DNA from: Kaistella polysaccharea
Lineage (GTDB): Bacteria > Bacteroidota > Bacteroidia > Flavobacteriales > Weeksellaceae
Reading direction: 5' to 3'
Assembly (NCBI RefSeq): GCF_020410745.1
Contig: NZ_CP084528.1
Span: forward strand, 1,984,001-2,048,000
DNA: 64,000 nt
Below are positions 42,857 to 52,290 of this stretch, piece after piece. The notes beneath the pieces are model-generated. The model worked only from the letters and a program-made list of their open reading frames with translations. It made no database searches and had not been told where the DNA came from. How positions within the stretch are numbered: position 1 is the first letter of the stretch; each line of letters begins with the position of its first letter. Both the position numbers and the translations under genes were made by a program.

Positions 42857-42935
42857 GGGCGCCTTTATCCGTCTTCCGTTCCCTCCCGGTTTTGCAACCG
42901 GGATCCACTCAAGCCGGGGCGCAGGTTTCGCTTCC
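42857..42935. repeat. GC-rich noncoding element with hairpin, possible dispersed repeat
   Basis: In otherwise AT-rich sequence, this ~80-base stretch begins GGGCGCC, contains CCGTCTTCCGTTCC, a 7-bp stem CCCGGTT/AACCGGG with loop TTGC (42885-42902), then AAGCCGGGGCGCAGG and TTTCGCTTCC. It resembles GC-rich intergenic elements I recall as scattered through Chryseobacterium and Flavobacterium genomes. It holds no ORF, and only one copy is in this window. The rest of 42843-43066 shows only a TATTTTTG box (42994-43001), a possible -7 element for the next gene. Confidence 0.45.
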
Positions 42936-43066
42936 GAAAAAAGGTATTTTATAATTCCCAAAATTAAGCATTAATGATGGGTTAGAAAAATGGTATTTTT
43001 GCAGAAACTCGATGTAAGCTTTGATTACATCGCTCAATTCTAATTTGTGGTTGAAAGGGTAATTCT

Positions 43067-44272
43067 ATGAAGAAAAAAAATATTATCATCATTGGCGGAG
43101 GCGCTGCGGGATTTTTCTGCGCTGCAAATCTAGACGAGACAAAATTTAATGTAACCATTTTAGAACAAAATTCAGAGGTCTTACAAAAGGTTAAAATTTC
43201 CGGTGGTGGACGTTGTAATGTTGCGCACGCGTGTTTCGATCCGAAAGAACTCGTACAATTTTATCCCCGCGGAAATAAAGAATTGCTCAGTGTTTTTCAT
43301 AAATTTCAGCCAGGTGATACCATGGAATGGTTTGATCAGCGAAACGTACCCCTAAAAATTGAAGCTGATAACCGTATTTTTCCGGAAAGTAATTCTTCCC
43401 AAACGATTATTAATTCTTTAATGGAGGAAGTTCAGAGAAAAGGTTTCGAAGTCCGCACCAAATCTGTAGTTCTCGACATCCACAAAAAAGAAAACCAATA
43501 TACAATCACCACAAACACGGAAACATTTCTTGCAGACTTTGTTGTTTACACGACGGGAAGTTCTCCAAAATCCCTGAAACTTATTCAAAAATTAGGTCAC
43601 ACCATTGTAGATTTAGTGCCGTCTCTTTTTACCTTTAATATTAAAGATGAAACATTAAAAGATCTGATGGGAACCAGCTTTCCGAATGCAGAAGTTTCAA
43701 TTCCTCATTTAAAAATGGACGAATCTGGTCCGATGCTCATTACGCATTGGGGACTTTCGGGTCCTGCAATTTTAAAGATTTCGGCCTGGAAAGCGCGAGA
43801 ATTAGCTGAGCTCAAATATAAATTTGAAATCATCGTTAATTTTTTAGGACTTGATCGGGAAAATGCTGAAGAAACATTTGCCACCTTCAGAAAAGAAAAT
43901 CCAAAAAAAAATATAGGCAGCTCGAAGATTTTCGATATCACTTCACGTTTTTGGCATCGAATCCTTTGGTTGGCTAAAGTTGATTTAAATAAAAATATTT
44001 CAAACATTACAGGTCCGGAACTGACGAAAATTATAGAGAATCTCTGTGAAAATAAAATGCAGGTTACGGGTAAATCTACTTATAAAGATGAATTTGTAAC
44101 TGCCGGCGGCATAGAGTTGAAAGAAATAAACTTTAAAACGATGGAATCTAAACTGCTTCCAAATTTTTATATTGCAGGGGAAGTCCTGAATATTGACGCA
44201 GTTACGGGTGGTTTTAATTTTCAGGCGTGTTGGAGTGAAGGATGGTTAATCGCCGAAGCGCTAAACTGTTAA
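43067..44272 (+). CDS. HI0933/BaiN-type NAD(P)/FAD-dependent oxidoreductase
   Basis: 401-residue flavoprotein of the HI0933-like family. The N-terminal FAD motif IIIIGGGAAGFFCAANLDE is at about residues 5-24. SGGGRCNVAHA is the family fingerprint. The middle has LITHWGLSGPAILKISAW, and the C-terminal second flavin part is FVTAGGIELKEIN...FYIAGEVLNIDAVTGGFNFQACWSEGW. Some relatives act on unsaturated or bile-acid substrates; the real substrate is unknown. Stands alone. Confidence 0.92.
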   Translation: MKKKNIIIIGGGAAGFFCAANLDETKFNVTILEQNSEVLQKVKISGGGRCNVAHACFDPKELVQFYPRGNKELLSVFHKFQPGDTMEWFDQRNVPLKIEADNRIFPESNSSQTIINSLMEEVQRKGFEVRTKSVVLDIHKKENQYTITTNTETFLADFVVYTTGSSPKSLKLIQKLGHTIVDLVPSLFTFNIKDETLKDLMGTSFPNAEVSIPHLKMDESGPMLITHWGLSGPAILKISAWKARELAELKYKFEIIVNFLGLDRENAEETFATFRKENPKKNIGSSKIFDITSRFWHRILWLAKVDLNKNISNITGPELTKIIENLCENKMQVTGKSTYKDEFVTAGGIELKEINFKTMESKLLPNFYIAGEVLNIDAVTGGFNFQACWSEGWLIAEALNC

Positions 44273-44296
44273 AGCAAGTTTAACATAATATAGAGA

Positions 44297-44325
44297 TTGT
44301 GGTTTGTATAATTTTATTAAATTTG
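44297..44325 (+). promoter_or_regulatory. Promoter of the small lipoprotein gene
   Basis: TTG (44297-44299), an 18-base spacer and TAAATTTG (44318-44325), giving a ~12-base leader before the ATG at 44343. Confidence 0.6.
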
Positions 44326-44342
44326 CCAAAAGTTTTTAAACA

Positions 44343-44660
44343 ATGAGAAAATTACTTCCAATATTTGTATTTCTGTTACTACTTACCTCTTGTCAGACCT
44401 TAGTAGTTACCCCAAAGCAACCAATGCGTACCAATTCGCTTGATCTTTATACGACTTATCGTGTTCAGACTGCTAATGAGAAAACCATGAAAGTAAAGGT
44501 TTTAAAACAGGATAACGAAAAAATTTATGGGAAATTAAAATCCGGTGAAGATGTAATCATCGATAAAGTAGATGTTCGTACGGTAAGAAAAACTGATGTT
44601 TTAACATCGTTACTTGTTGCCGCTGCCGCCGTTGCTGCCGTTGTATTTATCCCTATTTAA
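44343..44660 (+). CDS. Small predicted lipoprotein
   Basis: 105-residue lipoprotein (lipobox LLTSC, Cys17). The middle is a small beta-rich segment (YRVQTANEKTMKVKVLKQDNEKIYGKL, in parts) with a pattern of alternating Lys and Glu. The C-terminus is an Ala/Val-rich hydrophobic helix (LTSLLVAAAAVAAVVFIPI), likely membrane-inserted, so the protein would be held by lipid and helix. Function is unknown. It has its own promoter and terminator. Confidence 0.75.
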   Translation: MRKLLPIFVFLLLLTSCQTLVVTPKQPMRTNSLDLYTTYRVQTANEKTMKVKVLKQDNEKIYGKLKSGEDVIIDKVDVRTVRKTDVLTSLLVAAAAVAAVVFIPI

Positions 44661-44683
44661 AAAAAAAGTTTTTCACAAACAGT

Positions 44684-44712
44684 AAAGGAGCATTTTTAGT
44701 GCTCCTTTTTTT
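44684..44712 (+). terminator. Rho-independent terminator
   Basis: A 9-bp perfect stem (AAAGGAGCA / TGCTCCTTT) with a 7-base loop and a T-run. Confidence 0.88.
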
Positions 44713-44727
44713 ATTTCCAATTTTTTA

Positions 44728-46857
44728 CTATTTAAAAAGTCGTCCCACAATTTTACCAATCTCCACAAAATCGTTGGCATTCCCGATATCGCGGGTATCT
44801 TTTCTGTAATCCCATTCTTTCTGATGAGCGGGGTATATCAAAAGAAAATTACGATCTCGGAAATTCTCATTTAGAGAGTCGGGTAAACGTTGCATTTGTG
44901 GAAGATAAGAAACCATAGTTCTTTGTGCCATAAACATAATTAAAGCATCATTATCTTTCATTTTTTCGAATACTTTTTTGATTTCAGTCCAATTATTAAA
45001 AATAATAAAACGGGCTTCAATATTGTATTTTTTCCGGATATTTTCAATGACCGAAATCGTTTCGGCAGTTCCGTAAAATTCTATTTTTGAACCTGAATTA
45101 CGAGCGATATTCCAAACTTTTAATAAAGAATGGAAAAATGTCGGTTCTTTCTCCGCATTTTTGGGTAAAATTACAAAGTAGCGCTGAATGGTAGAAGCAG
45201 GTTGGATGGCCTGATAGACCAAAACATTAGCAGTATTGTTCTTAAGATAACCGCTGTAGAGATTGTAAACAAAGCTGGGCGAAAATCCTTTTTCACTAGA
45301 GATGGCAATGAGTAAATCGGTGATGTCATATTCTTTAATAACATTAGAAATTCCCGACATTACATCGGTATCATAGCGCGTAAGTGGCGTAATTTTAATA
45401 TCTGTTGCAGCACCATTTCGTACAGCTAAGCCAAGAATTGTTTCCGCGTTCTTTTTTGATGAATCATTTTTTACTTCATTAATGATGTTTACCGCAAACA
45501 AGTTTTCTCTTGCACTTTTCGACCGAAGAAGGAGCGCCAAACTGGTCAGTGGATCCACAGTACTCGTCTCGTTAATTGCCATTAAGAAATTTTCGGTTTC
45601 CGGATTTGATTCTGCGAGCGTATTTTCATTGTCTTGTTTTACGAGTTCTTCTGCGTTTTTCTGGGTGACAAAGGAGGAAATTGTACAGGAAACTAAAATT
45701 AATAGAATACTTCCATTTAATACACTTTCGTCCAATAGTCGGATTGGTTCGCCCAAATCTGTTTCGCCGATGATGATATTATATCCAACGGTTACCGTTG
45801 CCAAAGTAGCTGCAGCAGAAGCAGAACTAAGACCGAATATAATTCCACCTTCGGGTTTGGTATAAGAAAATGTTTTCTGCGTAGCAATCGAGGCCAAATA
45901 TTTACCGCCAATTGAAATAATCATCATTAAACCTGCTACTTTAATCGTTTCAAAATCTTTGAAAAATACCGTAAAGTCAATGAGCATTCCCACACTGATC
46001 AAAAAGAAAGGAATAAAGATGGCGTTACCCACAAATTCTACACGGTTCATTAATGAGGAAGTATGTGGAATCAATTTATTCAGCGCCAGTCCCGCGAGAA
46101 AAGCACCAATGATGGCTTCAATGCCCGCAAGTTCAGCGAGCAACGCCGCAAAGTAAATCATGACAAGTACAAAAATATATTGCGAAATCTTATCACTTAC
46201 TTTTTTGAAAAACCAACGCGCAATCAGCGGAAATCCAACAAGAACTGCTACAGCGAATAGTACGATTCCTACAGATAGTTTTGTCCAAAATGCGGCATTA
46301 ACTTCTCCCGTGGTCATCCCGACAACAATTGCCAAAACCAGTAATGCCATGATATCGGTAATTACGGTTCCTCCGACCGTAACATTTACTGCACGATTTT
46401 TCACCACGCCGAGTTTGCTGACCAGAGGATAGGAGATTAAGGTATGAGATGAAAAAAGACTGGCGAATAAAAAGGAGGTGAGCCAGTTATATTCCATTAT
46501 GAAATGTGCCGCCGCAATACCGAAAACAAAGGGAATGACAAATGTATAACCCCCAAATCCCAGACTTTTCCATTTGTTCTTTTTAAATTCGGCCAGATCA
46601 ATTTCTAGTCCGGCTAGAAACATGATGTAAAGCAATCCTGTTGTACCGGTTACAACAATGCTGCTGTCTCTTGTCAACACATTAAAACCGTTTGGTCCGA
46701 CTACAGCTCCTGCGATGATGAGACCGAGAAGATGAGGAACTTTAATTTTATTTAAGAGAAGAGGTGCTGAAAGAATGATAATCAGGACTACCAAAAATTT
46801 AAGAACCGGATCTTCGAACGGAAGATCAAATTGTGCTGTTAGAATTGTAAGCATCAT
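44728..46857 (-). CDS. Cation:proton antiporter (CPA2/KefB-like) with C-terminal USP-like domain
   Basis: 709-residue membrane protein. Residues ~10-400 hold about twelve helices of the Na+/H+ exchanger fold (LKVPHLLGLIIAGAVVGPNGF-like KVPHLLGLIIAGAVVGP, FLAGLEIDLAEFKKNKW, SHTLISYPLVSKLG, ELAGIEAIIGAFLAGLALNKLI). The C-terminal ~300 residues are soluble and resemble two universal-stress-protein-like units (AINETSTVDPLTSLALLLRSK, then TDVMSGISNVIKEYDITDLLIAIS) instead of the Kef TrkA-N domain. It probably exchanges K+ or Na+ for H+. It abuts the next upstream gene exactly, at 46857/46858. Confidence 0.9.
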   Translation of the reverse strand: MMLTILTAQFDLPFEDPVLKFLVVLIIILSAPLLLNKIKVPHLLGLIIAGAVVGPNGFNVLTRDSSIVVTGTTGLLYIMFLAGLEIDLAEFKKNKWKSLGFGGYTFVIPFVFGIAAAHFIMEYNWLTSFLFASLFSSHTLISYPLVSKLGVVKNRAVNVTVGGTVITDIMALLVLAIVVGMTTGEVNAAFWTKLSVGIVLFAVAVLVGFPLIARWFFKKVSDKISQYIFVLVMIYFAALLAELAGIEAIIGAFLAGLALNKLIPHTSSLMNRVEFVGNAIFIPFFLISVGMLIDFTVFFKDFETIKVAGLMMIISIGGKYLASIATQKTFSYTKPEGGIIFGLSSASAAATLATVTVGYNIIIGETDLGEPIRLLDESVLNGSILLILVSCTISSFVTQKNAEELVKQDNENTLAESNPETENFLMAINETSTVDPLTSLALLLRSKSARENLFAVNIINEVKNDSSKKNAETILGLAVRNGAATDIKITPLTRYDTDVMSGISNVIKEYDITDLLIAISSEKGFSPSFVYNLYSGYLKNNTANVLVYQAIQPASTIQRYFVILPKNAEKEPTFFHSLLKVWNIARNSGSKIEFYGTAETISVIENIRKKYNIEARFIIFNNWTEIKKVFEKMKDNDALIMFMAQRTMVSYLPQMQRLPDSLNENFRDRNFLLIYPAHQKEWDYRKDTRDIGNANDFVEIGKIVGRLFK

Positions 46858-47421
46858 TTATTCTTTTATTTTTTCTAATTCAACAGAGAATTTAGAGATG
46901 CAGTTGGTGCCTATTAATTCACGGTTACCTTTTATTCTACCAATCGTTTCGTTTGGGAACTGCAGGGTAATTTCAGATTTATTAAGATTTGAAGTGGTAT
47001 TTTCGGAATTTAATTTTATCTCAGAACCCGTAAATTTTGCCTTGTAACTCCGTTCACCACCACTTTTATTGATGATCGTTAAATTCTGTTTTGAAAATAT
47101 CCAAATGTCGTTTCTCTGATCGCCGATGACATTTTCAGGACAGGTAGATTCTGTACAAATCATCTTGCCATTCCATTTTCCAATAACATCATCAGGAATC
47201 GGATTCGTAATAATACTGTCTAGGGAAGTGCTTTCTGCCGCGTTTTCTAAACTGTCGCGAAGTACTTTTAGAGTTTCATAGTCCTGCTTTTTTGCGGCAA
47301 ATTCTTTTTCTCTTTTCAGTAAATTCATTTCTCTTTCCTTCAGCTGATCATCTTTTTTAAGATTGTCGCAAGAAATAAAGCAAAGACCGAAAAGGAAGAG
47401 GATAAGCGGGTGAAATTTCAT
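46858..47421 (-). CDS. Predicted lipoprotein, upstream of the antiporter
   Basis: 187-residue lipoprotein (lipobox CFISC, Cys19). Residues ~22-70 are a Lys/Glu/Leu coiled-coil region (KDDQLKEREMNLLKREKEFAAKK, in parts). A small beta domain follows (VIGKWNGKMICTESTCPENVIGDQRNDIWIFSKQ, in parts) with two cysteines that may be bonded. The strand pattern ends in GNRELIGTNCISKFSVELEKI. The stop adjoins the antiporter start, so the two are probably one operon and the lipoprotein may assist it at the membrane. Family not recognised. Confidence 0.75.
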   Translation of the reverse strand: MKFHPLILFLFGLCFISCDNLKKDDQLKEREMNLLKREKEFAAKKQDYETLKVLRDSLENAAESTSLDSIITNPIPDDVIGKWNGKMICTESTCPENVIGDQRNDIWIFSKQNLTIINKSGGERSYKAKFTGSEIKLNSENTTSNLNKSEITLQFPNETIGRIKGNRELIGTNCISKFSVELEKIKE

Positions 47422-47456
47422 AAGTAAATGATTTGGATTTGTTCTAAAATTATAAA

Positions 47457-47490
47457 AAATATTCCGGAATTAAAAAATCCCGGAATATTT
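47457..47490 (-). terminator. Rho-independent terminator after psd
   Basis: An 11-bp perfect stem (AAATATTCCGG / CCGGAATATTT) with a 12-base loop. The minus strand continues with TTTTTTAT. Confidence 0.85.
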
Positions 47491-47510
47491 AAATTTTAGT
47501 AGAAAGTATT

Positions 47511-48164
47511 TTATTCTTTCATCTTCGCAATGGTGTCGATACCACCTTTAGTCTTTTGACCTATTTTGCAGGTGATTTCAGAATCCAAAGGCAAAAAAAC
47601 ATCCATACGTGAACCGAACTTTATAAAACCAAATTCGTGACCAGCCTTTGCATCATCTCCTTCTTTACATTTAAAAACAATTCTACGGGCAACATAACCC
47701 GCGATCTGCCGAAAAACTACAGTGTGATTCGTCAAACTCTGCACAGCAATCGTAGTTCTTTCATTATGAGTAGAAGATTTCTCGTGCCAGGCAACTAAAT
47801 ATTTCCCTGGATGATATTTTTTATAAATTACTTCACCCGAAACCGGATAACGGCAAATGTGAACATTTAAAGGAGACATAAAAATAGAGATCTGAAGTGC
47901 TTTCCCTTTTATAAATTCATTTTCTTCAACTTCTTTAATCATCACCACTTTACCATCTACAGGAGAAATCACATTTTCTACGTGATTTAATATTTCCCGG
48001 TTCGGAACCCGAAAGAACCAAAATACCAAGCCATAAATAATGAGCATAGGTATGATGATGGCCAATCCCCACATTTCCAACAAATAAACCGATAATATAC
48101 TGACAACAGCGAAAGAAATGCTGGCGACAATCAGTGTACCTTTTGATTCTTTATGAAGTTTCAT
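47511..48164 (-). CDS. psd: Phosphatidylserine decarboxylase (short form)
   Basis: Makes phosphatidylethanolamine from phosphatidylserine at the inner membrane; the pyruvoyl cofactor forms by self-cleavage. 217 residues, the short (archaeal-like) type. Two N-terminal helices (GTLIVASISFAVVSILSVYLL, GLAIIIPMLIIYGLVFWFF) precede the core (SPVDGKVVMIKEV, SIFMSPLNVHICRYPVSG). The self-cleavage site is GS within GFIKFGSRMDVFLP. It lies 2 bases after cdsA. PssA is not in the window. Confidence 0.94.
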   Translation of the reverse strand: MKLHKESKGTLIVASISFAVVSILSVYLLEMWGLAIIIPMLIIYGLVFWFFRVPNREILNHVENVISPVDGKVVMIKEVEENEFIKGKALQISIFMSPLNVHICRYPVSGEVIYKKYHPGKYLVAWHEKSSTHNERTTIAVQSLTNHTVVFRQIAGYVARRIVFKCKEGDDAKAGHEFGFIKFGSRMDVFLPLDSEITCKIGQKTKGGIDTIAKMKE

Positions 48165-48166
48165 AT

Positions 48167-49042
48167 TTAAAATAATTTTTCTAAAATAAAGTACAAATAT
48201 ACGACAGGAGCACAGATAATAAAGCTGTCTAACCGATCTAAAATTCCGCCATGGCCTGGAATAATATTTCCGGAATCTTTTACACCGAAAGTTCGTTTAA
48301 GTTGACTTTCGACTAAATCACCGAGAGGTGCAAATACCGAAACTAAAAATCCTACAATAATAAAATTCCCTCTTAAATCAGGATAATTAGCCTCAATAAA
48401 ATAACCGAGAATGAGGGTGAAAAAAACGCCACCTGCAAAACCTTCCCACGTCTTTTTTGGAGAAATCTTCGGCGCCATTTTATGTTTTCCAAAAAACTTT
48501 CCGGTGAAGAATGCGAAGGAATCGCTGCTCCAAATTAAAACAAACAGAAAGAAAACCTCTAATGTAAATGTTTGATCAACCATCGAAAATTTTGGCAGAC
48601 CTAAAGCAAAGCTAAAGGGTAAAGCGGTGTAGATAACGGTAAATATTAACTTTCCATTATCGTAATAAAGTTCTTTTGAAAATCGGAACAGGGTAATGAC
48701 TGCAATCGCGATGAGCGAGAGCGCCAAAATTTCAGATAAATTAAAATTAAAATAAAAGCCGTGCTGAAAATATCTTTTAGAAAACCAGTAAAATACCAGT
48801 ATAATTAAGGGGAAAACTAGCCACTTTTCCCAGCTTTTTGGGTCAAACTTCATCAGTCTGATACATTCCCAAGCTCCAACGAATATAAAGAAAGTAATTA
48901 ATCCGTAATAAAGATTCTGCTGTTTTACAAGATCGGGAGATATTGAATTGATCCATTCTGAGCCGAGTGGTGTGGTACACATGATGACCAAAAAACCATA
49001 TAAAGCACCACCGAAAAGGCGTAGAATTAAATTTTTATCCAA
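48167..49042 (-). CDS. cdsA: Phosphatidate cytidylyltransferase
   Basis: Makes CDP-diacylglycerol from phosphatidate and CTP, the branch point to phosphatidylethanolamine and phosphatidylglycerol. 291 residues with about eight helices. The family signature is seen: SQLKRTFGVKDSGNIIPGHGG followed by ILDRLDS. Other blocks are DSFAFFTGKFFGKHKMAPKISPKKTWEGFAGG, in parts. It is followed by psd after 2 bases, so the two act in sequence. It lies downstream of the LUD and ftsH genes. Confidence 0.95.
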   Translation of the reverse strand: MDKNLILRLFGGALYGFLVIMCTTPLGSEWINSISPDLVKQQNLYYGLITFFIFVGAWECIRLMKFDPKSWEKWLVFPLIILVFYWFSKRYFQHGFYFNFNLSEILALSLIAIAVITLFRFSKELYYDNGKLIFTVIYTALPFSFALGLPKFSMVDQTFTLEVFFLFVLIWSSDSFAFFTGKFFGKHKMAPKISPKKTWEGFAGGVFFTLILGYFIEANYPDLRGNFIIVGFLVSVFAPLGDLVESQLKRTFGVKDSGNIIPGHGGILDRLDSFIICAPVVYLYFILEKLF

Positions 49043-49102
49043 AATTTTTTAATTAAAAGTTGATTAGAGATTTTTGGTAGCGGGATTTAGAAAAGATCGT
49101 TT

Positions 49103-49684
49103 TTAATCTTCCAGCAAAAGTAAGAAAAGTTTTGTATTATCCTTATTAGGAGTGTCTAATTTTGAGTTGCTGCCACTAATCGAAGTAAGATTTCGAATAT
49201 TTCCATTTCGTTTAATTTTGCTCATGGCATCGTTTAAATTGGTAACGATCTGAGAAACATTTGCCATAATCACAATTTTTTCCGGTAAACGGGAAGAATG
49301 GTAATGAAGAATATTGTTGTGGGAAAGCATTATTCTACCGTCGAAGGCGATTAAATATTCACAAGTGATAAAAGCGCAATCGTTGAAAAGTTCTAATTGT
49401 GGCGTATAAGGAACATCCACAACATTCAGAAAGTTTTTTAAATCGTGATCCCAACAGAAAACCGATTTTACCTGCTCAATTTTGAGAATATGATTTAAAG
49501 TATTGAGCGCTTCAGCCTCGTCAGCACAATAATTAAAAAACCCGCCGGAATGGGTGAACAATTGGGCAAACTTGTAATCTAGGTCAGCATTTTTCAGCTG
49601 ATCTCCAAGTTTAACCAAATCCTGATCATCATCGTCCTCAGGTTGATTTAATATTTTCCCGACCAATTTTTTAAATAGACTCAA
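49103..49684 (-). CDS. LUD-domain (LutC-like) protein
   Basis: 193-residue cytoplasmic protein resembling the lactate-utilisation LUD domain. Core strands and loops are FYNCADEAEAL-like FNYCADEAEALNTLNHIL, VKSVFCWDHDLKNFLN, NDCAFITCEYLIAFDGRIMLS, and the late PEKIVIMANVSQIVTNLNDAM, where LutC carries its helix. The N-terminal part is a charged helix (PEDDDDQDLVKL). No lutA/lutB partners are near, so a lactate role is unlikely. The ftsH-LUD-cdsA-psd order is one I recall as widespread in Bacteroidota. Exact function is unknown. Confidence 0.78.
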   Translation of the reverse strand: MSLFKKLVGKILNQPEDDDDQDLVKLGDQLKNADLDYKFAQLFTHSGGFFNYCADEAEALNTLNHILKIEQVKSVFCWDHDLKNFLNVVDVPYTPQLELFNDCAFITCEYLIAFDGRIMLSHNNILHYHSSRLPEKIVIMANVSQIVTNLNDAMSKIKRNGNIRNLTSISGSNSKLDTPNKDNTKLFLLLLED

Positions 49685-49752
49685 TTTCGAATTTTATAAG
49701 ATTGTTCTACAAAAATAAAAAATATTTCACGAAACAACCAATTTTATATAAG

Positions 49753-49788
49753 AATCCTGACTATTTCTAGCGAATAATAATCAGGATT
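49753..49788 (-). terminator. Probable terminator after ftsH
   Basis: An 8-bp stem (AATCCTGA / TCAGGATT) with a long 20-base loop, 10 bases after the ftsH stop. No strong T-run. Confidence 0.5.
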
Positions 49789-49797
49789 TATAATTTC

Positions 49798-51792
49798 TTA
49801 AAGTTGCGTTCCCGATTCAGGAGCTATAACTACAGCTTCTTCCTCTGGATTTTCTTCCTTATGTACATTAGAGACAGGGTGTTCCGTTAATTCTGGGTCC
49901 CAAGCTCTTTCCCCAAATACCTCTTCTAAATCTTCCCGGAAAATTACTTCTTTTTCTAGAAGTTTAGCAGCCAAAGCATCTAACTTATCTTTATTATCTC
50001 CTAAAATCTGTAGCGCCCTTCTGTACTGTGTTTCAATAATGTTAGAAATCTCTTCATCGATCATTTTTGCAGTTTGTTCAGAATAAGGTTTTCCAAAGCT
50101 ATATTCAGACTGGCCTGTACTGTCATAATAAGAAACGTTACCTACTTTTTCATTCAGACCGTAAATAGTTACCATCGCCTGTGCTTGCTTTGTAACTCTT
50201 TCTAAATCTGAAAGTGCACCCGTAGAAATATTCCCAAAAATGGTTTGTTCTGCAGCTCTTCCACCTAAGGTAGCACACAATTCGTCGTACATTTGTTCTG
50301 TAGTCGTTAACTGTCTTTCCTCAGGAAGATACCAAGCTGCTCCTAAAGAACGGCCTCTTGGTACAATGGTTACTTTTAATAGTGGAGCGGCATGTTCAAC
50401 TAACCAAGAAATTGTTGCATGACCTGCTTCATGATAGGCAACTCTTCTTTTTTCAGAAGGTTTAATGGCTTTATTTTTCTTTTCAAGACCACCGATTATT
50501 CTATCGACAGCGTCCAAGAAATCTTGCTTTGTTACGGCCTCATGTGCATTTCTGGCTGCGATTAAAGCAGCTTCATTACACAGGTTGGCGATATCAGCTC
50601 CACTAAAGCCTGGAGTTTGCTTGGCTAAGAAATCACGGTCAATGTTCGGTTCCAGTTTAATTTTAGCCAAATGCACATCGAAAATTTCTCTTCTTTCGTG
50701 CAATTCTGGCAAATCAACATAGATTGACCGGTCAAATCGACCTGCTCTCATCAATGCTTTATCTAAAATATCTGCTCTGTTGGTCGCAGCCATGATGATA
50801 ACGTTGGTATCTGTACCAAAACCATCCATCTCTGTAAGAAGTTGATTCAGGGTATTTTCTCTTTCATCATTTCCACCAGTCATATTTCCTTTTCCTCGCG
50901 CTCTACCAATGGCATCAATTTCATCAATAAAAATGATCGCCGGTGATTTTGCTTTTGCCTGGGCAAATAAGTCACGAACTCTGGACGCTCCAACTCCTAC
51001 GAACATTTCTACGAAATCAGAACCTGAAAGGGAGAAGAAAGGAACCTTTGCCTCACCAGCAACGGCTTTTGCCAATAGCGTTTTACCTGTTCCCGGAGGC
51101 CCGACTAATAATACTCCTTTTGGAATCTTACCTCCTAATTTTGTATATTTTTCAGAATTTTTCAAAAAGTCTACAACTTCCTGAACTTCTTCTTTAGCAC
51201 CTTCTAAACCAGCGACATCTTTAAATGAAATGTTCACTTTGTCTTTCTCATCAAACAATTTAGCTTTTGACTTACCGATGGAAAATATTTGACCACCAGC
51301 GCCGCCTCCGCCTCCGCCCATCATCTTGCGGAAAATAACGAAGTAGAAAAGTGCCATTATTGCGATCCAGAATATTGCAGTGAATAAAAGTTCAGTCATC
51401 GGGTTTTTCCCCATTCCGTAATCTTTCTTCGTTACAATTGCTGGATTTTCTTTTTTAATTGAATCAAATTTTTCTAAGAAAAGTTGAAGATCTCCAAAGC
51501 TTAAAGTATAGTCAGGTTTGGGTGCGAAATCGAAAGCTGAAAAAGGACTTCTTTCTTTCTGAACCTCTTTTGTAGCAACTTCTGTTTTCGCTGCTTGGGT
51601 TAGAAAAACATCTGCTTTTTCGGTGTCTTTATAGATCAGTACATTATCAACTTTGCCTTGTTCCATCAGTTGGTAGAACCCATCTTCATCTATAGCATTG
51701 GTGTCGTCACCATTCATATTAGAAAAGAAAAAGAGCAGTAGTGCTACTATTACGATAGGGAAGAACCAGTTAAATCCTTTATTGTTATTCAT
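49798..51792 (-). CDS. ftsH: ATP-dependent zinc metalloprotease FtsH
   Basis: Membrane-bound AAA+ protease that removes misfolded membrane proteins and regulates short-lived factors. 664 residues. Two N-terminal helices (residues ~5-22 and ~135-155) flank a periplasmic domain. AAA motifs are GPPGTGKT (~230), [11 protein letters not shown] (Walker B) and [17 protein letters not shown] (second region of homology). The zinc site HEAGH is at ~454 in [14 protein letters not shown]. The GGGGGAGG linker after the second helix is typical of Bacteroidota. rsfS is upstream and LUD-cdsA-psd downstream, all in the same direction. Confidence 0.97.
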   Translation of the reverse strand: MNNNKGFNWFFPIVIVALLLFFFSNMNGDDTNAIDEDGFYQLMEQGKVDNVLIYKDTEKADVFLTQAAKTEVATKEVQKERSPFSAFDFAPKPDYTLSFGDLQLFLEKFDSIKKENPAIVTKKDYGMGKNPMTELLFTAIFWIAIMALFYFVIFRKMMGGGGGGAGGQIFSIGKSKAKLFDEKDKVNISFKDVAGLEGAKEEVQEVVDFLKNSEKYTKLGGKIPKGVLLVGPPGTGKTLLAKAVAGEAKVPFFSLSGSDFVEMFVGVGASRVRDLFAQAKAKSPAIIFIDEIDAIGRARGKGNMTGGNDERENTLNQLLTEMDGFGTDTNVIIMAATNRADILDKALMRAGRFDRSIYVDLPELHERREIFDVHLAKIKLEPNIDRDFLAKQTPGFSGADIANLCNEAALIAARNAHEAVTKQDFLDAVDRIIGGLEKKNKAIKPSEKRRVAYHEAGHATISWLVEHAAPLLKVTIVPRGRSLGAAWYLPEERQLTTTEQMYDELCATLGGRAAEQTIFGNISTGALSDLERVTKQAQAMVTIYGLNEKVGNVSYYDSTGQSEYSFGKPYSEQTAKMIDEEISNIIETQYRRALQILGDNKDKLDALAAKLLEKEVIFREDLEEVFGERAWDPELTEHPVSNVHKEENPEEEAVVIAPESGTQL

Positions 51793-51840
51793 ATCTTTTA
51801 TAAAAATTTTGACGAAATTTTATCCCGTCAAGTGCTTTAA

Positions 51841-52203
51841 TTAATTTTCAATTTTAGTAATTAACGCGTCGCCCCAAAGTTCTTCTATGTCATAGTACTC
51901 CCGGGTTTCACGTTGGAAAACGTGTACAACTACAGATACATAATCCAGTAAAACCCACAGATTATTTTCTGTGCCTTCTACATGCCAAGGTCTGTCGTGC
52001 AAGTCGTTTCTAACTTTTTTTTCGATATTTCCAGCAATTGCGGAAACTTGTGTATTCGAGTTACCGGTACAAATAATAAATGTTTGTGCAACGGAATTCT
52101 CTATTTTTGATAAGTCGAAGATCATTACATCTTCCCCTTTTGTATCTTGTATTGCTTCTACGATTTTGTCGATTAGAAGGTGTTTTTCTGGAATGTTATT
52201 CAT
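51841..52203 (-). CDS. rsfS: Ribosomal silencing factor RsfS
   Basis: Binds ribosomal protein L14 and keeps 50S from joining 30S when nutrients fall. 120 residues of the DUF143/RsfS alpha-beta fold: LLIDKIVEAIQDTKGEDVMIFDLSKIENS, TFIICTGNSNTQVSAIAGNI, WHVEGTENNLWVLLDYVSVVVHVFQRETREYYDIEELW (each in parts). It precedes ftsH by 49 bases in the same direction and is divergent from birA. The family name is secure. Confidence 0.94.
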   Translation of the reverse strand: MNNIPEKHLLIDKIVEAIQDTKGEDVMIFDLSKIENSVAQTFIICTGNSNTQVSAIAGNIEKKVRNDLHDRPWHVEGTENNLWVLLDYVSVVVHVFQRETREYYDIEELWGDALITKIEN

Positions 52204-52290
52204 TAAAAATTTTGTATAATCTGCAAATTTATTGTTTTTTTATTTAAATAGTCTGAAATTTACCGCTTACAACTCTTAAAGTTTTCATAA

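Noticed and set aside
46063-46432. Plus-strand open frames antisense to the antiporter
   Set aside because: They are shadows of the membrane-helix coding region, with no signal, start context or family match.
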